Shown here: positions 13,801-24,300 of the stretch, in pieces
Layout: the number at the start of each line of letters is the position of its first letter
Numbering within the stretch: position 1 is the stretch's first letter
From: Pratylenchus scribneri
Lineage: Eukaryota > Nematoda > Chromadorea > Rhabditida > Pratylenchidae
Direction: 5' to 3'
DNA: 64,000 bases
Assembly (NCBI GenBank): GCA_030063045.1
Contig: JAQSEB010000145.1
Coordinates: 868,001 to 932,000 of the forward strand
The notes under the pieces: model-generated
What the model was told of the DNA's origin: nothing
What the model saw: only the letters and a program-made list of their open reading frames with translations
Database searches by the model: none
Program-made: the position numbers and the translations under genes

Positions 13801-15189
13801 AACCTATCCTCTAAAGACCCTTACCCAATACGGGATGATCCATGGGGCTTACCCTTACTTTCCCCTGTGATGAAAAAAAAGCTGATGAGAGAGATAGTCG
13901 ACAAGTACCCAAATTAATTTTTTTGGTTCAAAATACAATTCTTTAGACCAAATAATCCAGCTTCAATTAGCATTAAAAACCAATGAAATAGCCGTATATA
14001 TGGCTTGAGCCACTGAAATTTAGGAAAAATAATTATATTTGCCAAAATTGTGCAAATCTTTTAGATATCGGTAATTTCATGGCTTCCTTCTTCTTTTATA
14101 CTCTCTGGATTATGCCATATGGCCAAAATAATCATTTATCTTTTCTAGTAATTCTAAAGGTCTTTTCATTTCCGATTGCTCGAAATTTTTTGTCCAAATT
14201 TATTTCCATTCCATACAAATATGTATATGATATATTCTTATTACATAAACACAAATTTGACACCTAATAAGATTTACAAAAACAAACTTATAAGCGAGTG
14301 AACATGCCCAACAAGCCAGGGCACAATAGATTGAGTCTTTCACATAGCCAATGTTTCGATCAATGGAATAGCGAGGAAAAAGTCCTGTCGTTACTGATTG
14401 GTAGTCGGTGATCAATTTCCGGACTGAAACATTGCCGTTTAATTTATTATTTTTGGCTAATCAAATTTTGCACATTCGAATTTGTGCATTTAACAATCAT
14501 TTAGCAAAATTTTTTCTTCAAAATGATTGGATTAAACATAAAGCTGACCAAAATTTAATGGTCAGATATGAATCCCAATTTTGGCCTCTGCCATTTTATG
14601 TGAACTACTTATATTTGCATGTTATCTGTCTTCAGATTTTTTCACCCACAAAAACATGCAATGATTTCCTTAAATTAGGCACACTATGATTTTAAGATCC
14701 TGAAAATATCATCTTAAGGCTTTAAGAGTTATTTAGTGCAAGCTTAGGATTAAAAATAATAATATCGAATGGGAGTGAAATAACTGATACTGATATGATA
14801 ACATTATATATAAATGCGATTTAAGCAATCAAAATAGGGCCAAAAATTGATGAATATTATTCAATTTATTTTAATTTTCCTATATAAGATATGTTTTTAT
14901 CTTGATGTCAAAGAATTGTCAGCAATTCATTAAATTAGCCAAATCCAAATTTTTAGCACCTTATTATCTAAAAAGTTTTTATATCCAATTGGATTGAAAA
15001 AATTTCAATGCTCATTTTTGAGATTTCTTATGGCGAACCTAAGTCATAGATGCGATCCAATTGTTCGACCATTGTGCCAATGGATTGGCGTGGATTGTTG
15101 TTGGCATTGTTCAGGCCGAATTGATGATGAATAATTTTATCGCTAATTGGTGGCGATTGCCTCGACGAAGTGCAAACCGACGAAGACAT
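3433..15189 (-). CDS. PHKB: Phosphorylase b kinase regulatory subunit beta
   Basis: Non-catalytic scaffold of the enzyme that phosphorylates glycogen phosphorylase. I traced 29 exons, all phase-compatible, giving 1161 aa (vertebrate beta is about 1090): 15039-15189, 14288-14423, 13391-13490, 13124-13343, 12202-12375, 11448-11625, 10798-10918, 10730-10754, 10601-10678, 8434-8607, 8284-8387, 7360-7544, 7157-7310, 6975-7018, 6883-6927, 6754-6838, 6239-6436, 6077-6130, 5985-6033, 5789-5940, 5536-5688, 4832-5075, 4672-4768, 4556-4631, 4236-4289, 4125-4192, 3900-3978, 3644-3805, 3433-3558. Family landmarks: [100 protein letters not shown]. The N-terminal half is the GH15-like region. The protein ends C-S-I-I, a CaaX box, as expected for a subunit known to be prenylated in vertebrates. 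The intron after exon 20 begins GC. One exon is only 25 nt. Confidence 0.93.
5195..5385. mobile_element. MITE-like inverted-repeat element in PHKB intron
   Basis: About 190 bp with inverted ends: TCGGCTATCTG...AGATTTTT on the left and AAAATCTG...GATAACCGA on the right. It lies in the intron between exons 21 and 22. A relative with the same internal words (GATGATAACCTATCC, GATGA-CC) is at 13702-13915. No target duplication is certain. Confidence 0.55.
7670..7972. mobile_element. MITE-like element with about 75-bp inverted arms
   Basis: Left arm 7670-7745 and right arm 7896-7972 pair in reverse complement (shared words TCAAATTAAAGAGC, GCACTTCTGGC, ATCGATAAAT). There is no ORF. It sits in PHKB intron 11, next to the tRNA gene. 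Part of the same sequence (TGATGATTTTG-TATCAAATTAA) recurs at about 9038-9065. Confidence 0.65.
8055..8125 (+). tRNA. tRNA-Arg(CCU): tRNA-Arg (anticodon CCU)
   Basis: Cloverleaf with acceptor GCCCGCG pairing CGTGGGT (G-T wobbles), a D arm GGCCTAATGGATAAGGC containing box A, an anticodon stem TCGCT/AGCGA around the loop CTCCTAA (anticodon CCU, decoding AGG), and a T arm CCGGGTTCAAGTCCCGG containing box B. A Pol III terminator CTTTTT follows at about 8130. No intron. It is encoded on the strand opposite to PHKB, inside that gene's intron 11. Confidence 0.93.
8678..8950. mobile_element. Short inverted-repeat element
   Basis: About 270 bp bounded by CGAAATTTGCGGCCCTTA on the left and its reverse complement on the right (about 8931-8949). 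The interior is AT-rich with no ORF. It lies in PHKB intron 9 beside the larger foldback. Confidence 0.6.
9121..10247. mobile_element. 1.1-kb foldback element, arms about 370 bp
   Basis: Near-perfect inverted repeat: the left arm (9121 to about 9490) begins TTTTTTTAACCCGTAATTTC and the right arm (about 9860-10247) ends with the complement. The outer 100 bp repeat AACCCGTA words four times; inner parts contain GCGCGGAAGTCAAAAAG and arrays of GGATTAAG/GGATATAGG. The centre has loose TTAGGG-like and GGGGCTAGGG words. There is no ORF. Pieces of the same family occur at 1290-1790, about 12830, 45690-45780 and 47840-48010. It occupies most of PHKB intron 9. Confidence 0.85.
13565..13915. mobile_element. 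MITE-like element, partly duplicated
   Basis: An inverted-repeat element runs 13702-13915 with ends GTACTTGTGGGTTATC and GATAGTCGACAAGTAC. A second left-end copy (ACTTGAGGGTTATC, about 13572) lies 130 bp upstream, so the insertion is partly duplicated. Internal words match the element at 5195-5385. It lies in the intron between PHKB exons 2 and 3. Confidence 0.5.
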
Positions 15190-16500
15190 TTTCTTTTTAT
15201 TAATTAAAAAATCATTTTTATTTTGCAAGAAAAAATAATTTAATGAAATTAAAAACATAATCTCGCCCTCCCCCCTACGCAATATATTTATATAGTGTCA
15301 AAATATATTTAGCCAAAATGCTTTGGACCATAAAATGTCATTGAGAAAAAAGGCCAAATCGCCAAAAGATTGAAATTTAACAATTAAAATATAGATAATT
15401 ATTCGGGAATCGAATCTGAGATTCATTGGCTTGATGATGATGTACTTTTAAATTGTTTTGATAGCCCTTATTATATTTAAAACAAGCAAAGGTGAGAATG
15501 AAATTGTAAAGTATTTCTTGTCAATGAAATTTAACTTTTAACAATATATCCAAATTCAATAAATTAATTAAGCAAAATTAGCAGTGACAAGTGAAGCATT
15601 CAATAATTTCAAATATATTTAATTTTGCGTAGATATAAATAAAAGATTCATTTATCTCTTATCAATAATATATCATTTTCGAAAAAATACTACTGTATGT
15701 TTATCTAATTTTCTTATTCTCTCATCAATTATACTTAAAATCGAAATCCCCATATGAAAATATGTAATAATATGAAATTTTAAACGCAAAAAATGATGAT
15801 TAATTTGCCTTTAAATCGATGAATTGGTCCAAAATTTTAGTGTCTCTATTAACATTTTTGAGATCTTTTCTTACCAAGCCTTAACAAACCTAAATAAGCT
15901 CTCTCTATCATTTTGTCATGGCCAATTAATATGGCCTAAAACAAGATTATTTTTGTCATTAAAATTTTGTGCTCATTGATTTCTATTAACTTTCAATCAT
16001 TTTCCCATCTTGGCCATTCCGTTTTTGCGGAAGTCCTTTTTCAATCCCATCTCGAGAATTCATTCACATATCCTCGATTATATTTTCTGATCATCTTCAA
16101 ATAGTCCATTAAAAAATCCCAACAGATTAGCATCTTCCGATACGAATTTTTTTCCCACTTATTTTTTCCTATTAACTTTCAAACATTTTCCCACGCCCCA
16201 TCTTGGCCTATAGCGGAAAATTTTGCCCCGTTTTGCGAAAGGCCTTTTTCAATTCCATCTTATCCGAGAATTCATTCATTCCCACATTCTTGATCATATT
16301 TTCTGTCATCCATATAATCCATTTTATCCAAGCTGATTAAGCAAAAAGTCGCAACATTTTCTTAGCCAATTTATTATTTGGAATTTAAAGAGTTGAATTT
16401 GGAATAATAATTCCCTTCTACCATTAAAATTATGAGCCATTCCCAAATTTACCCATTTTAAGCCAAAAAACTCAAAATATTAAAAATCTTCCTTCCTTCT
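15190..16500. other. Divergent intergenic region
   Basis: Between the PHKB start (minus) and the collagen-like gene (plus). AT-rich, with no convincing exon. The 16.0-16.3 kb part holds two related copies of a block containing CATTTTCCCA..TCTTGGCC and AAGGCCTTTTTCAA (or AAGTCCTTTTTCAA), a local duplication. It probably holds the promoters of both genes, but I see no specific motif. Confidence 0.5.
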
Positions 16501-16659
16501 TGGTCAAATGTATCGTTCAAAATTTTACTTCTTGTTCTAGCTGTTTATTTGGATTCAAATCGAAATAACAACAATTGTCGCAAAAAAGGCAACGGCATCT
16601 GCTGGATTCACTGTAATTAAATTAGAATTAATATTTATTAAACATTTCAATTGAAGCCA

Positions 16660-17348
16660 TCATTAATATTCGGAACGCCATCGGATCCAACACCAGCCAC
16701 AGGAGAAACGGCGCCCCCCAACCGCAATGCATTTATGTTCGGAACGCCATCGGATCCAACACCAGCCACAGGAGAAACGGCGCCCCCCAACCGGAATGCA
16801 TTTATGTTCGGAACGCCATCGGATCCAACACCAGCCACAGGAGAAACGGCGCCCCCCAACCGCAATGCATTTATGTTCGGAACGCCATCGGATCCAACAC
16901 CAGCCACAGGAGAAACGGCGCCCCCAACCGCAATGCATTTATGTTCGGAACGCCATCGGATCCAACACCAGCCACAGGAGAAACGGCGCCCCCCAACCGC
17001 AATGCATTTATGTTCGGAACGCCATCGGATCCAACACCAGCCACAGGAGAAACGGCGCCCCCCAACCGCAATGCATTTATGTTCGGAACGCCATCGGATC
17101 CAACACCAGCCACAGGAGAAACGGCGCCCCCCAACCGCAATGCATTTATGTTCGGAACGCCATCGGATCCAACACCAGCCACAGGAGAAACGGCGCCCCC
17201 CAACCGCAATGCATTTATGTTCGGAACGCCATCGGATCCAACACCAGCCACAGGAGAAACGGCGCCCCCCAACCGCAATGCATTTATGTTCGGAACGCCA
17301 TCGGATCCAACACCAGCCACAGGAGAAACGGCGCCCCCCAATCGAAAT
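16660..17348. repeat. 69-bp minisatellite, about ten units
   Basis: Almost identical 69-bp units from GTTCGGAACGCC to the next. They are GC-rich against an AT-rich background. Sixty-nine is a multiple of three, so several frames stay open on both strands; one plus frame reads FGTPSDPTPATGETAPPNRN per unit. Unit 4 has five Cs where the others have six (16918-16926), a one-base slip. The block is bounded by a possible acceptor (TTGAAG before 16657) and a possible donor (AAT|GTAATT at 17348/17349), so it may be an exon of the collagen-like gene. Confidence 0.85.
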
Positions 17349-17959
17349 GTAATTAAATTAAAAATTTAACTTTTATTACTAGACGAAAAATATAAAAATT
17401 TTGAATATATTATGATCTGAAAATTTATAATTCTAAATTTTAATTTTATATGAGTTATTTTAAAACCCAAAATTTTTTTTATTTAAAAATTTTAAAATAA
17501 ATATGATTTTGTTATGAAATAAAATCTAAAAATTTATATTTTAAAAATCGAAATTTTGATTTATAATAACCTAAAATTTTAAAATTTTTTTATGATATAA
17601 AATTTTTTTCATAAATTTGATTATTATGAATTGAAATTTCAAAAATTCTATTTTTATTTTTATGATAAAAATTTAAACGATTTTTTGACTTAAGATTTTA
17701 AAAATTCAAAATTTTGATTTTTTATAAGTTAGATTATAAAAAATTTTGACTTTTTATTACCTAAAATTTAAAAGAATTTTAATTTTTTATGATTTAATTT
17801 TAAAAATCAAATTTCTAATTTTTACTAATTTATGATCTTTAAAAATTCTAATTTATGATCTAAAATTTTTAATTTTGACTTCATCTGACCTAAATTTTCC
17901 AAGTTTAATAATAATCATTTTTCAATTTAATTTCCAATAACACTTAAATTATCCCACAG

Positions 17960-20059
17960 GGAATGACTGGAATGCCCGATTTCCCCGGCATCAAAGGCGA
18001 ACCTGGCTATCCGGGCCATCCAGGACAAGATGGTTTACCTGGCCTGCCCGGAATGAAAGGAAATGCCGGATTGCCTGGAATACCCGGAGAACAACGTAAA
18101 AATGAATGAAAAAGAATGAATCATATTTTATTAATTTAATTATAATTGCAGGCCAAAGCCAAGATGGACCAAAAGGCGAATCTGGCTACCCAGGAATACA
18201 AGGTGAATTGGGCCAAACTGGACTACCTTGCATTCCGGACTCCAAATGTGAAGCCGGCTTTTCTGGTCTACCAGGACAGCCTGGATTTTATTAATTTTTT
18301 TCTAATTATTGGAGACATTAAATTTCGATATTTTTGAATATAATTTAAATCTTATATTAGATTAAAAATCTGAAAATAAATTTTACTAAAAAATAATGAT
18401 TTTTGGATTCAAATATCACTTAGTAATTAATTAAATCAATCAAAAAATTTTATTACCAAAAGGCATTAATGAATGATGCAATCAAATCCCGCCAAATTTT
18501 CCTTACAGGACCATCTGGCCTTCCTGGCTTCCCTGGCGTCAAAGGCGAAGCAGGCCAACCCGGCTACGGCATTCGGGCGCACCCGGCGAGAAGGGCATTT
18601 CCGGAATACCAGGCAAACCCGGTAGACAAGGGCCGCCGGGCGAACGCGGCATTGATGGGGCCCCCGGCTTCCCTGGAATCAAAGGAGAAGCGGTAGAAGT
18701 TTTTTTTTCAAATTTAAGGGATTTTTCCAAATTTTAAAGGGATTATCTGGCCGTGATGGTCCACCCGGCAAAAATGGATTCCCCGGCATTCCTGGGCCAA
18801 AAGGCGATCCAGGCTTGCCCAGTCTTCCTGGACAACCCGGAAGGGAAGGTGAGAGGAAAATTTACTGATGAGAAAATTTATTTCATTTTTATAGGATTAC
18901 CGGGTGCCCCAGGCCAAGCTGGAATGCCCGGCGAAAAGGGTGAACAAGGCTATCCGGGATTACCGGGCGAAAGAGGAGGCGATGGATTGCCGGGCATGAA
19001 AGGCGAACCCGGATTACCTGGACAACCCGGAGCACCTGGATTTGAAGGACCAAAAGTGGGTTTAATAATTTTTTGGGTTTAATTAAAAAACATAATTTTA
19101 TTGAATTTTTTTACTAAAAATTTTAAAAACCATATTTTGATTGTTTCATGATCTAAAATTTTAGAAAATCCTAATTTTTTGATTTTTAAGACCTAATAAA
19201 ATTTAAAATTTTGAATTTTTATGATCTAAAATTAAAAAAAATTAAAATTTGATTTTTTTCTAAAATTCCAATAAATATAAATTTTTTGGGTCTAAAATTT
19301 TTTAAATTTTTATAGTAAAAATTTTAAAATAGTAAATTTTGAAAAAATTTTAAAAATCCTAATTTTTAATTTTTAAGACCTAAAATTTTTAAAAAATAAT
19401 AAATTTTCCTTTTTAATATCTTAAAATTTTAAAAATCAAAATTTTCAATTTTTAGACAAAATTTGAAAAATCCAGATTTTGATTTTACATAACCTAAAAT
19501 TTTTGTTTAAAATCTAATTGATTTCTTTTAAAATAAATTTTTCAGTTTTTAATATAAATCATTTTCAATTTATTTCCTATCTATAAATTACATTTAAATT
19601 AATCCAGCAGGGAATGACTGGTGTGCCCGGTTTCCCAGGAGTCAAAGGCGAACCTCGCTACCCAGGGCAAGCTGGATTACCAGGAATTCCGGGAGAAAAA
19701 GGCGATTCCGGCTATGCGGATCAAGGACAAAATGGATTTGGATTTCCTGGTCTGCCCGGAATGAAGGGAAATGCCGGATTGCCTGGAATACCCGGAGAAC
19801 AAGGCAAATTAAAAAAATATTTTTTATTATATATATTTAATAATTTGTATAAATTATAGGACAAGGACAAATTGGGCCAAAAGATGAATCAGGCTATCCA
19901 GGAATACCCGGCAAAGATGGATTACCAGGCATTCCGGGCTTAAAAAGCGAAGACGGATTCCCTGCTGGTCTTTTGGGACAACCTGCTGGACATTTTACAA
20001 AGCCGCCATTGCGCCTTATCACACTATCGGCCATTTTTCAATTCAAGAAAGAATTATAG
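17960..20059 (+). CDS. Type IV-like collagen gene with a one-base frameshift
   Basis: Seven Gly-X-Y exons: 17960-18095, 18152-18202 (open to 18293), 18509-18692, 18740-18848, 18895-19055, 19611-19803, 19860-20059. All phases agree except in 18509-18692, where one base is missing near 18573 (ATTCGGGCGC), shifting the Gly frame. Motifs such as [13 protein letters not shown] and [18 protein letters not shown] resemble type IV collagen repeats, but there is no NC1 domain; the last exon ends FQFKKEL. Exons 17960 and 19611 are duplicates together with their preceding intron ends. The intron after 19803 begins GC. The 5' part is unresolved: a hydrophobic stretch at about 16515-16610 (LLLVLAVYL in one frame) and the 69-bp repeat may precede it, but the ATG at 16509 meets a TAG after ten codons. 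It is either a decaying gene or one hit by assembly indels. Confidence 0.65.
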
Positions 20060-20139
20060 AATAGTGATTTTATGCAGTGAAAATTGAAAAAATATTATTA
20101 AACATTTCTAATAAATAAATCTATTCATTTTAATTTGAT

Positions 20140-20242
20140 CTAATTTTTTTGTTTATTGATTTGAATCTTTCGGGAATTGGCCAGACATTCATTCTCTTGA
20201 TCTTCCTTCAGATGCATTGCTTTGGCATCCGTTTTATTTGTG
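20140..20242 (-). other. Possible 3' exon remnant
   Basis: A minus-strand reading block of 33 codons plus stop behind an acceptor-like CGAATTAG. It reads TNKTDAKAMHLKEDQENECL and on to a lysine-rich end. The composition is protein-like, but I could not join it to other exons. Confidence 0.25.
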
Positions 20243-20595
20243 CTAATTCGATAATGAATTAATGAGACAAATCGCCGAAAGCATCATCAACATTTAGATA
20301 TCAAAAATTCTATAGTTTTTTTATACATTTTTACACGTTCTATTACCATTTACCAAACAAAATACTTAAATTTTTTTAAATTCAAATTCTAGAAAACAAA
20401 TTTATTCAAAATTATTTCAATAAATTAAACGAAATATTTTCAATCGTCATAGAGAAAATATACTCTTTTTTAAAATAATTCATTTTGAATTACTCAGTCT
20501 CAACTTTCACTTTCAACGACCATCATCAAATCTGCTGACATTTTGATTTTTGATTTTTTGGAATGATTGTGAGACATTTTGCAATGGTGTTGATT

Positions 20596-20730
20596 TCATC
20601 TAATTATTTTTTGGCGAATATCATTGCATCTTTGCCCTTGGCAATTTTGAAAATTTTGACGATAGGCTTCAATGATGGCTTGAACATTCTGGCATTGAGT
20701 CTCCAAATTTTGGATGCGTTTTTGCGTATT
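20596..20730 (-). other. Possible exon: Gln/Cys-rich coiled-coil segment
   Basis: Behind the acceptor TTTCTTCTAG, 44 codons and a TGA: NTQKRIQNLETQCQNVQAII, then EAYRQNFQNCQGQRCNDIRQ. The heptad-like spacing and three cysteines look coding. I found no convincing upstream exon up to 21300. It may be the last exon of a short gene or a remnant. Confidence 0.35.
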
Positions 20731-21326
20731 CTAGAAGAAACTATTAAACATAATAATATTTAATTACAAATTTATAATTTTAAAAAAGTATCTTAAAATA
20801 AATATAAAATTTAAAATTAAAAAATTTGGATTTTTTTAATTAATGATAATTAAATTAATTATTTTATTAGAAATTTTATCACACTAATTACTCAAATGAA
20901 AAGAAAATTCTATGCGAATAAAACCAATGGATAATGTAATAATTTTAACAAAAATTTATTATTATAATTTTTGGCTAAAATGTTTCCTCTCCTTTGCATT
21001 TTTGGCTAACAAAAATACTCAATAAAAGCCTATAAGGCAATTATTAAAGAAAATACTAAAAAGAATATTTTATCTTCTCTAATTTTGGGGTCATAGGTCA
21101 AAGTCCAAACCGAGAGGACGCCAAAAATGCGCAGACAATTTCACTTCTTAATTCCCATTTGTCCTTCATTTCTCCAATTCAAATATTCTCCAATTATAAA
21201 ATTTCCTATAATCGATTTTGTTAATGAATATAGATTCCAATTAGTCCCAATTATGTGAATGTGAACTGTCTATAATATTTTTATTTAAATACTTACAATT
21301 ATACAAATATTTATTTATTTTAAGAG

Positions 21327-24300
21327 ATGTCATTTAAAAATGAAGCAAAATTATACAAATATCATGGATGCGAGGTAAAATCTAAAAAATGAATTTCATT
21401 TTTTTAAAGAAAATAATAAATGAATGAATTTTTTGTCAAAAAATTATTCTTCTATAGCTTATCGCCTTTTTGGAAATTTAAATGATTTTATAATTTAATG
21501 TTATAATTTTATTACAATTTATAATTTTCCTTCTTTCATTCAGATTGAAGATCACTTTGCCATGTTTGATGATGAGAAATCGCCCGAATTTTTGGAAATG
21601 GTTGAAAAATTAAACGAACAAACTGACGCGTTTTGTTTTTCCCAAACAAAGAATGATGATATACAATTTATTCAAAGAGAATTGACAAAATTCAATGCAA
21701 TGAACTCGAAAATTCCAAAAAATATTAGATTTTGTGGCCGGAATTGTGAAAAACTCCTCACATTTAATGAAAGGTGAGAAAAACTCGCGTTTCATTATTG
21801 TCCATATTAATAACTGAGGGCTTTTTGGCTATAAATAAATAATAAAGGGAGCACCCAATTCGGGAATGCACAATATATACCGCTCGAGAGTCCTCTTTAA
21901 AATAATGGCTTTTTAATTTAAATATAATTAGCTTTTCCACATTAAGGTTTTTATTCTAATCAAGGAAATTTAGAACAGTTAAATTTTTTTAATCCAGTTT
22001 CATAAACTTAAATTTAGAGTATATTTTGGGCTATCCAGTGATATATAGAAATAATTATTTTCTTGTTGAACTATGTATTACAAAATACTTGCCTAATATA
22101 ATTCCGAAATTGCGGTATTAAGGACATAGAAGGACAGCGCTAATTGTCCTTGCCATGTTGGGCTGTTTGCCCTATTTTTATCTATAGATTCATATTTTTT
22201 AATTGAAGATTAATAAAAACAATTTCAGGAAAATTTATGAAATTATAATCAAGAAAACACAATTTCCAAAATCTAATGAAAATATTGGCAACACTTCTAT
22301 TGCGAATTTTGTTTATAAAGAAATTTTGAATTTGGATTTAATTTTTAGCGACCAGACAAATAATGACCAATATTTTATTTTCAACGTATTTTGGTCAAAT
22401 TCGGACAATAATTTTGCACTTATGATTGGAAACAATGATAAAACTAACAAAGAAGGATGGACAATTATATTAGTAAGTATTTACTTTTCTAATTTACTTT
22501 TGAAATTGTATCGAATTAATTTTCAGTTCAGTGTTCCGATAAACAATATAAATTATTCGCAAAAACCCGCGCAACAGAAATTGAATTATTATTTTCTTCG
22601 AAATATTAAACCTAATTCATCGGTCAGTTGGAGTCCAAAAGATGAAGGGATATTCTATATGGTAAGTCATTCTACCAGCTACCAATTACCACCGAGCAAA
22701 ATAAAATAAATAAACAATATGAAAATGTGAGACAAAACATTCATCTATAAAATTTATGGGTACGCGACGGTTAGTGGCCGACCGGTTAGGGGCGGTCCAG
22801 TTTTTGCTTTATAATTCATCATAATCTAAACCATATTGAATGATTTTATATATATTAATTTGATAGAGCAATGCATTATCTATCGAATGATATAAAAAAC
22901 ACTTTATATTGTCTTAAATAAAAAAAGTAGTGATATTTTGAATAAAAGTGGGCAAAATAGTGTCAAATTTGATGGTTTTTGAATTTTAAAAAATGTAAAA
23001 ATACGTTTTAAAATTTGATTTTTATATGGACTGATAGAGAATTTTTTGCTCTATCCAATGATATATAAAACATTCTAAACCGTTTATGCGCTGAACTATT
23101 AGTTTTCGCCACTAAACGGCCGCGCCACTAACCGTCCCATTCCGAAATTTATGTTTACTTAATAACATTTCACGAAAAAAAGAATGATCAAATAAAGGCT
23201 TCTTTAAGATCATCCTTCCAAAAGCATAATCCATCTTAATTTAAATCTAATCCTGAGCCTAATACTAAGTCCCAACATTTTACTATGGCAAATTTATATT
23301 GTCTCGAAAAAAGATTATTTCGATATGAAAAGTTTTGGGCCAAATTCCAAGATTTTAAAAGTAAATTAATATTTTTTCCTATTGAAAATTAGACAATGAA
23401 TGTAAAATTTATAAATATATTTTATAGGGACTTGTGCTGAATGCTGATAAAAAAATTGAACAAAATGAAAATGAATATGTTCAATATTTTCATATCTTAC
23501 ATAAAAAACAATGTGACGATTTGCTGATTTATTTTAATTACGAAGAAAATGGGGAAATCGAAAAATGCCCAATAAAAAGGTGTGGTCTCATATAAATATC
23601 AAAATTGAGAATAAAAAAAATATAAATGTAATTTATTTTTTGCCTGATTTTTTCAACAATGAAAAAATTTTCAGCGAACGTTTTCTCTACAAAAATTACC
23701 TATTCCCTTGCAATCTCAGCTTTGGTATCAAATTTCGCGAGACACCTTCATTGATGTCGTATGAAAATTTTAAAAGTGAACTTGAGAATGATGAATATCA
23801 ACCTTTTCTATATGAATTTCTCAACCAGGCATCATTCGAAGTGAGCGAAAAAATTTTAAACGAAATATTTAATTTAACGGAAAAAATAGTAATTACCAAA
23901 GTATGTTATTATAAATGTTGCAAATATTAAAAAACCTTGAAAGACTTTTGTTAAAATGATTTGATATAGTTAAGCCAAATTATAACTTAGTTTTGAACCA
24001 AAAATCAAAATTGGTTATAACCGTTTGATAATACCTTTTATTTTGGCAAAAATCATAATTTAAATATATTCCACTCGATTCAGTTTTGATTAGTTCTATC
24101 TAATGGTATAAGGTTTATGAGTAATGTAGAACAAATCATCACGCCATTATAATTATTTGAATATCATCCATTATCATCTTTTTTCAAATATATAAAACCT
24201 TACAGTTTTGTGGTTTCGATTCGTTGGTGAGTCAAAGAGCACCGGAGGAGGATTTCTATTATGTGCGAACAAATCACAATGCGCCAATGTGGAAATTGAT

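Noticed and set aside
16660..17348. CRISPR array
   Set aside because: The units are identical tandem copies without variable spacers, in a eukaryotic genome.
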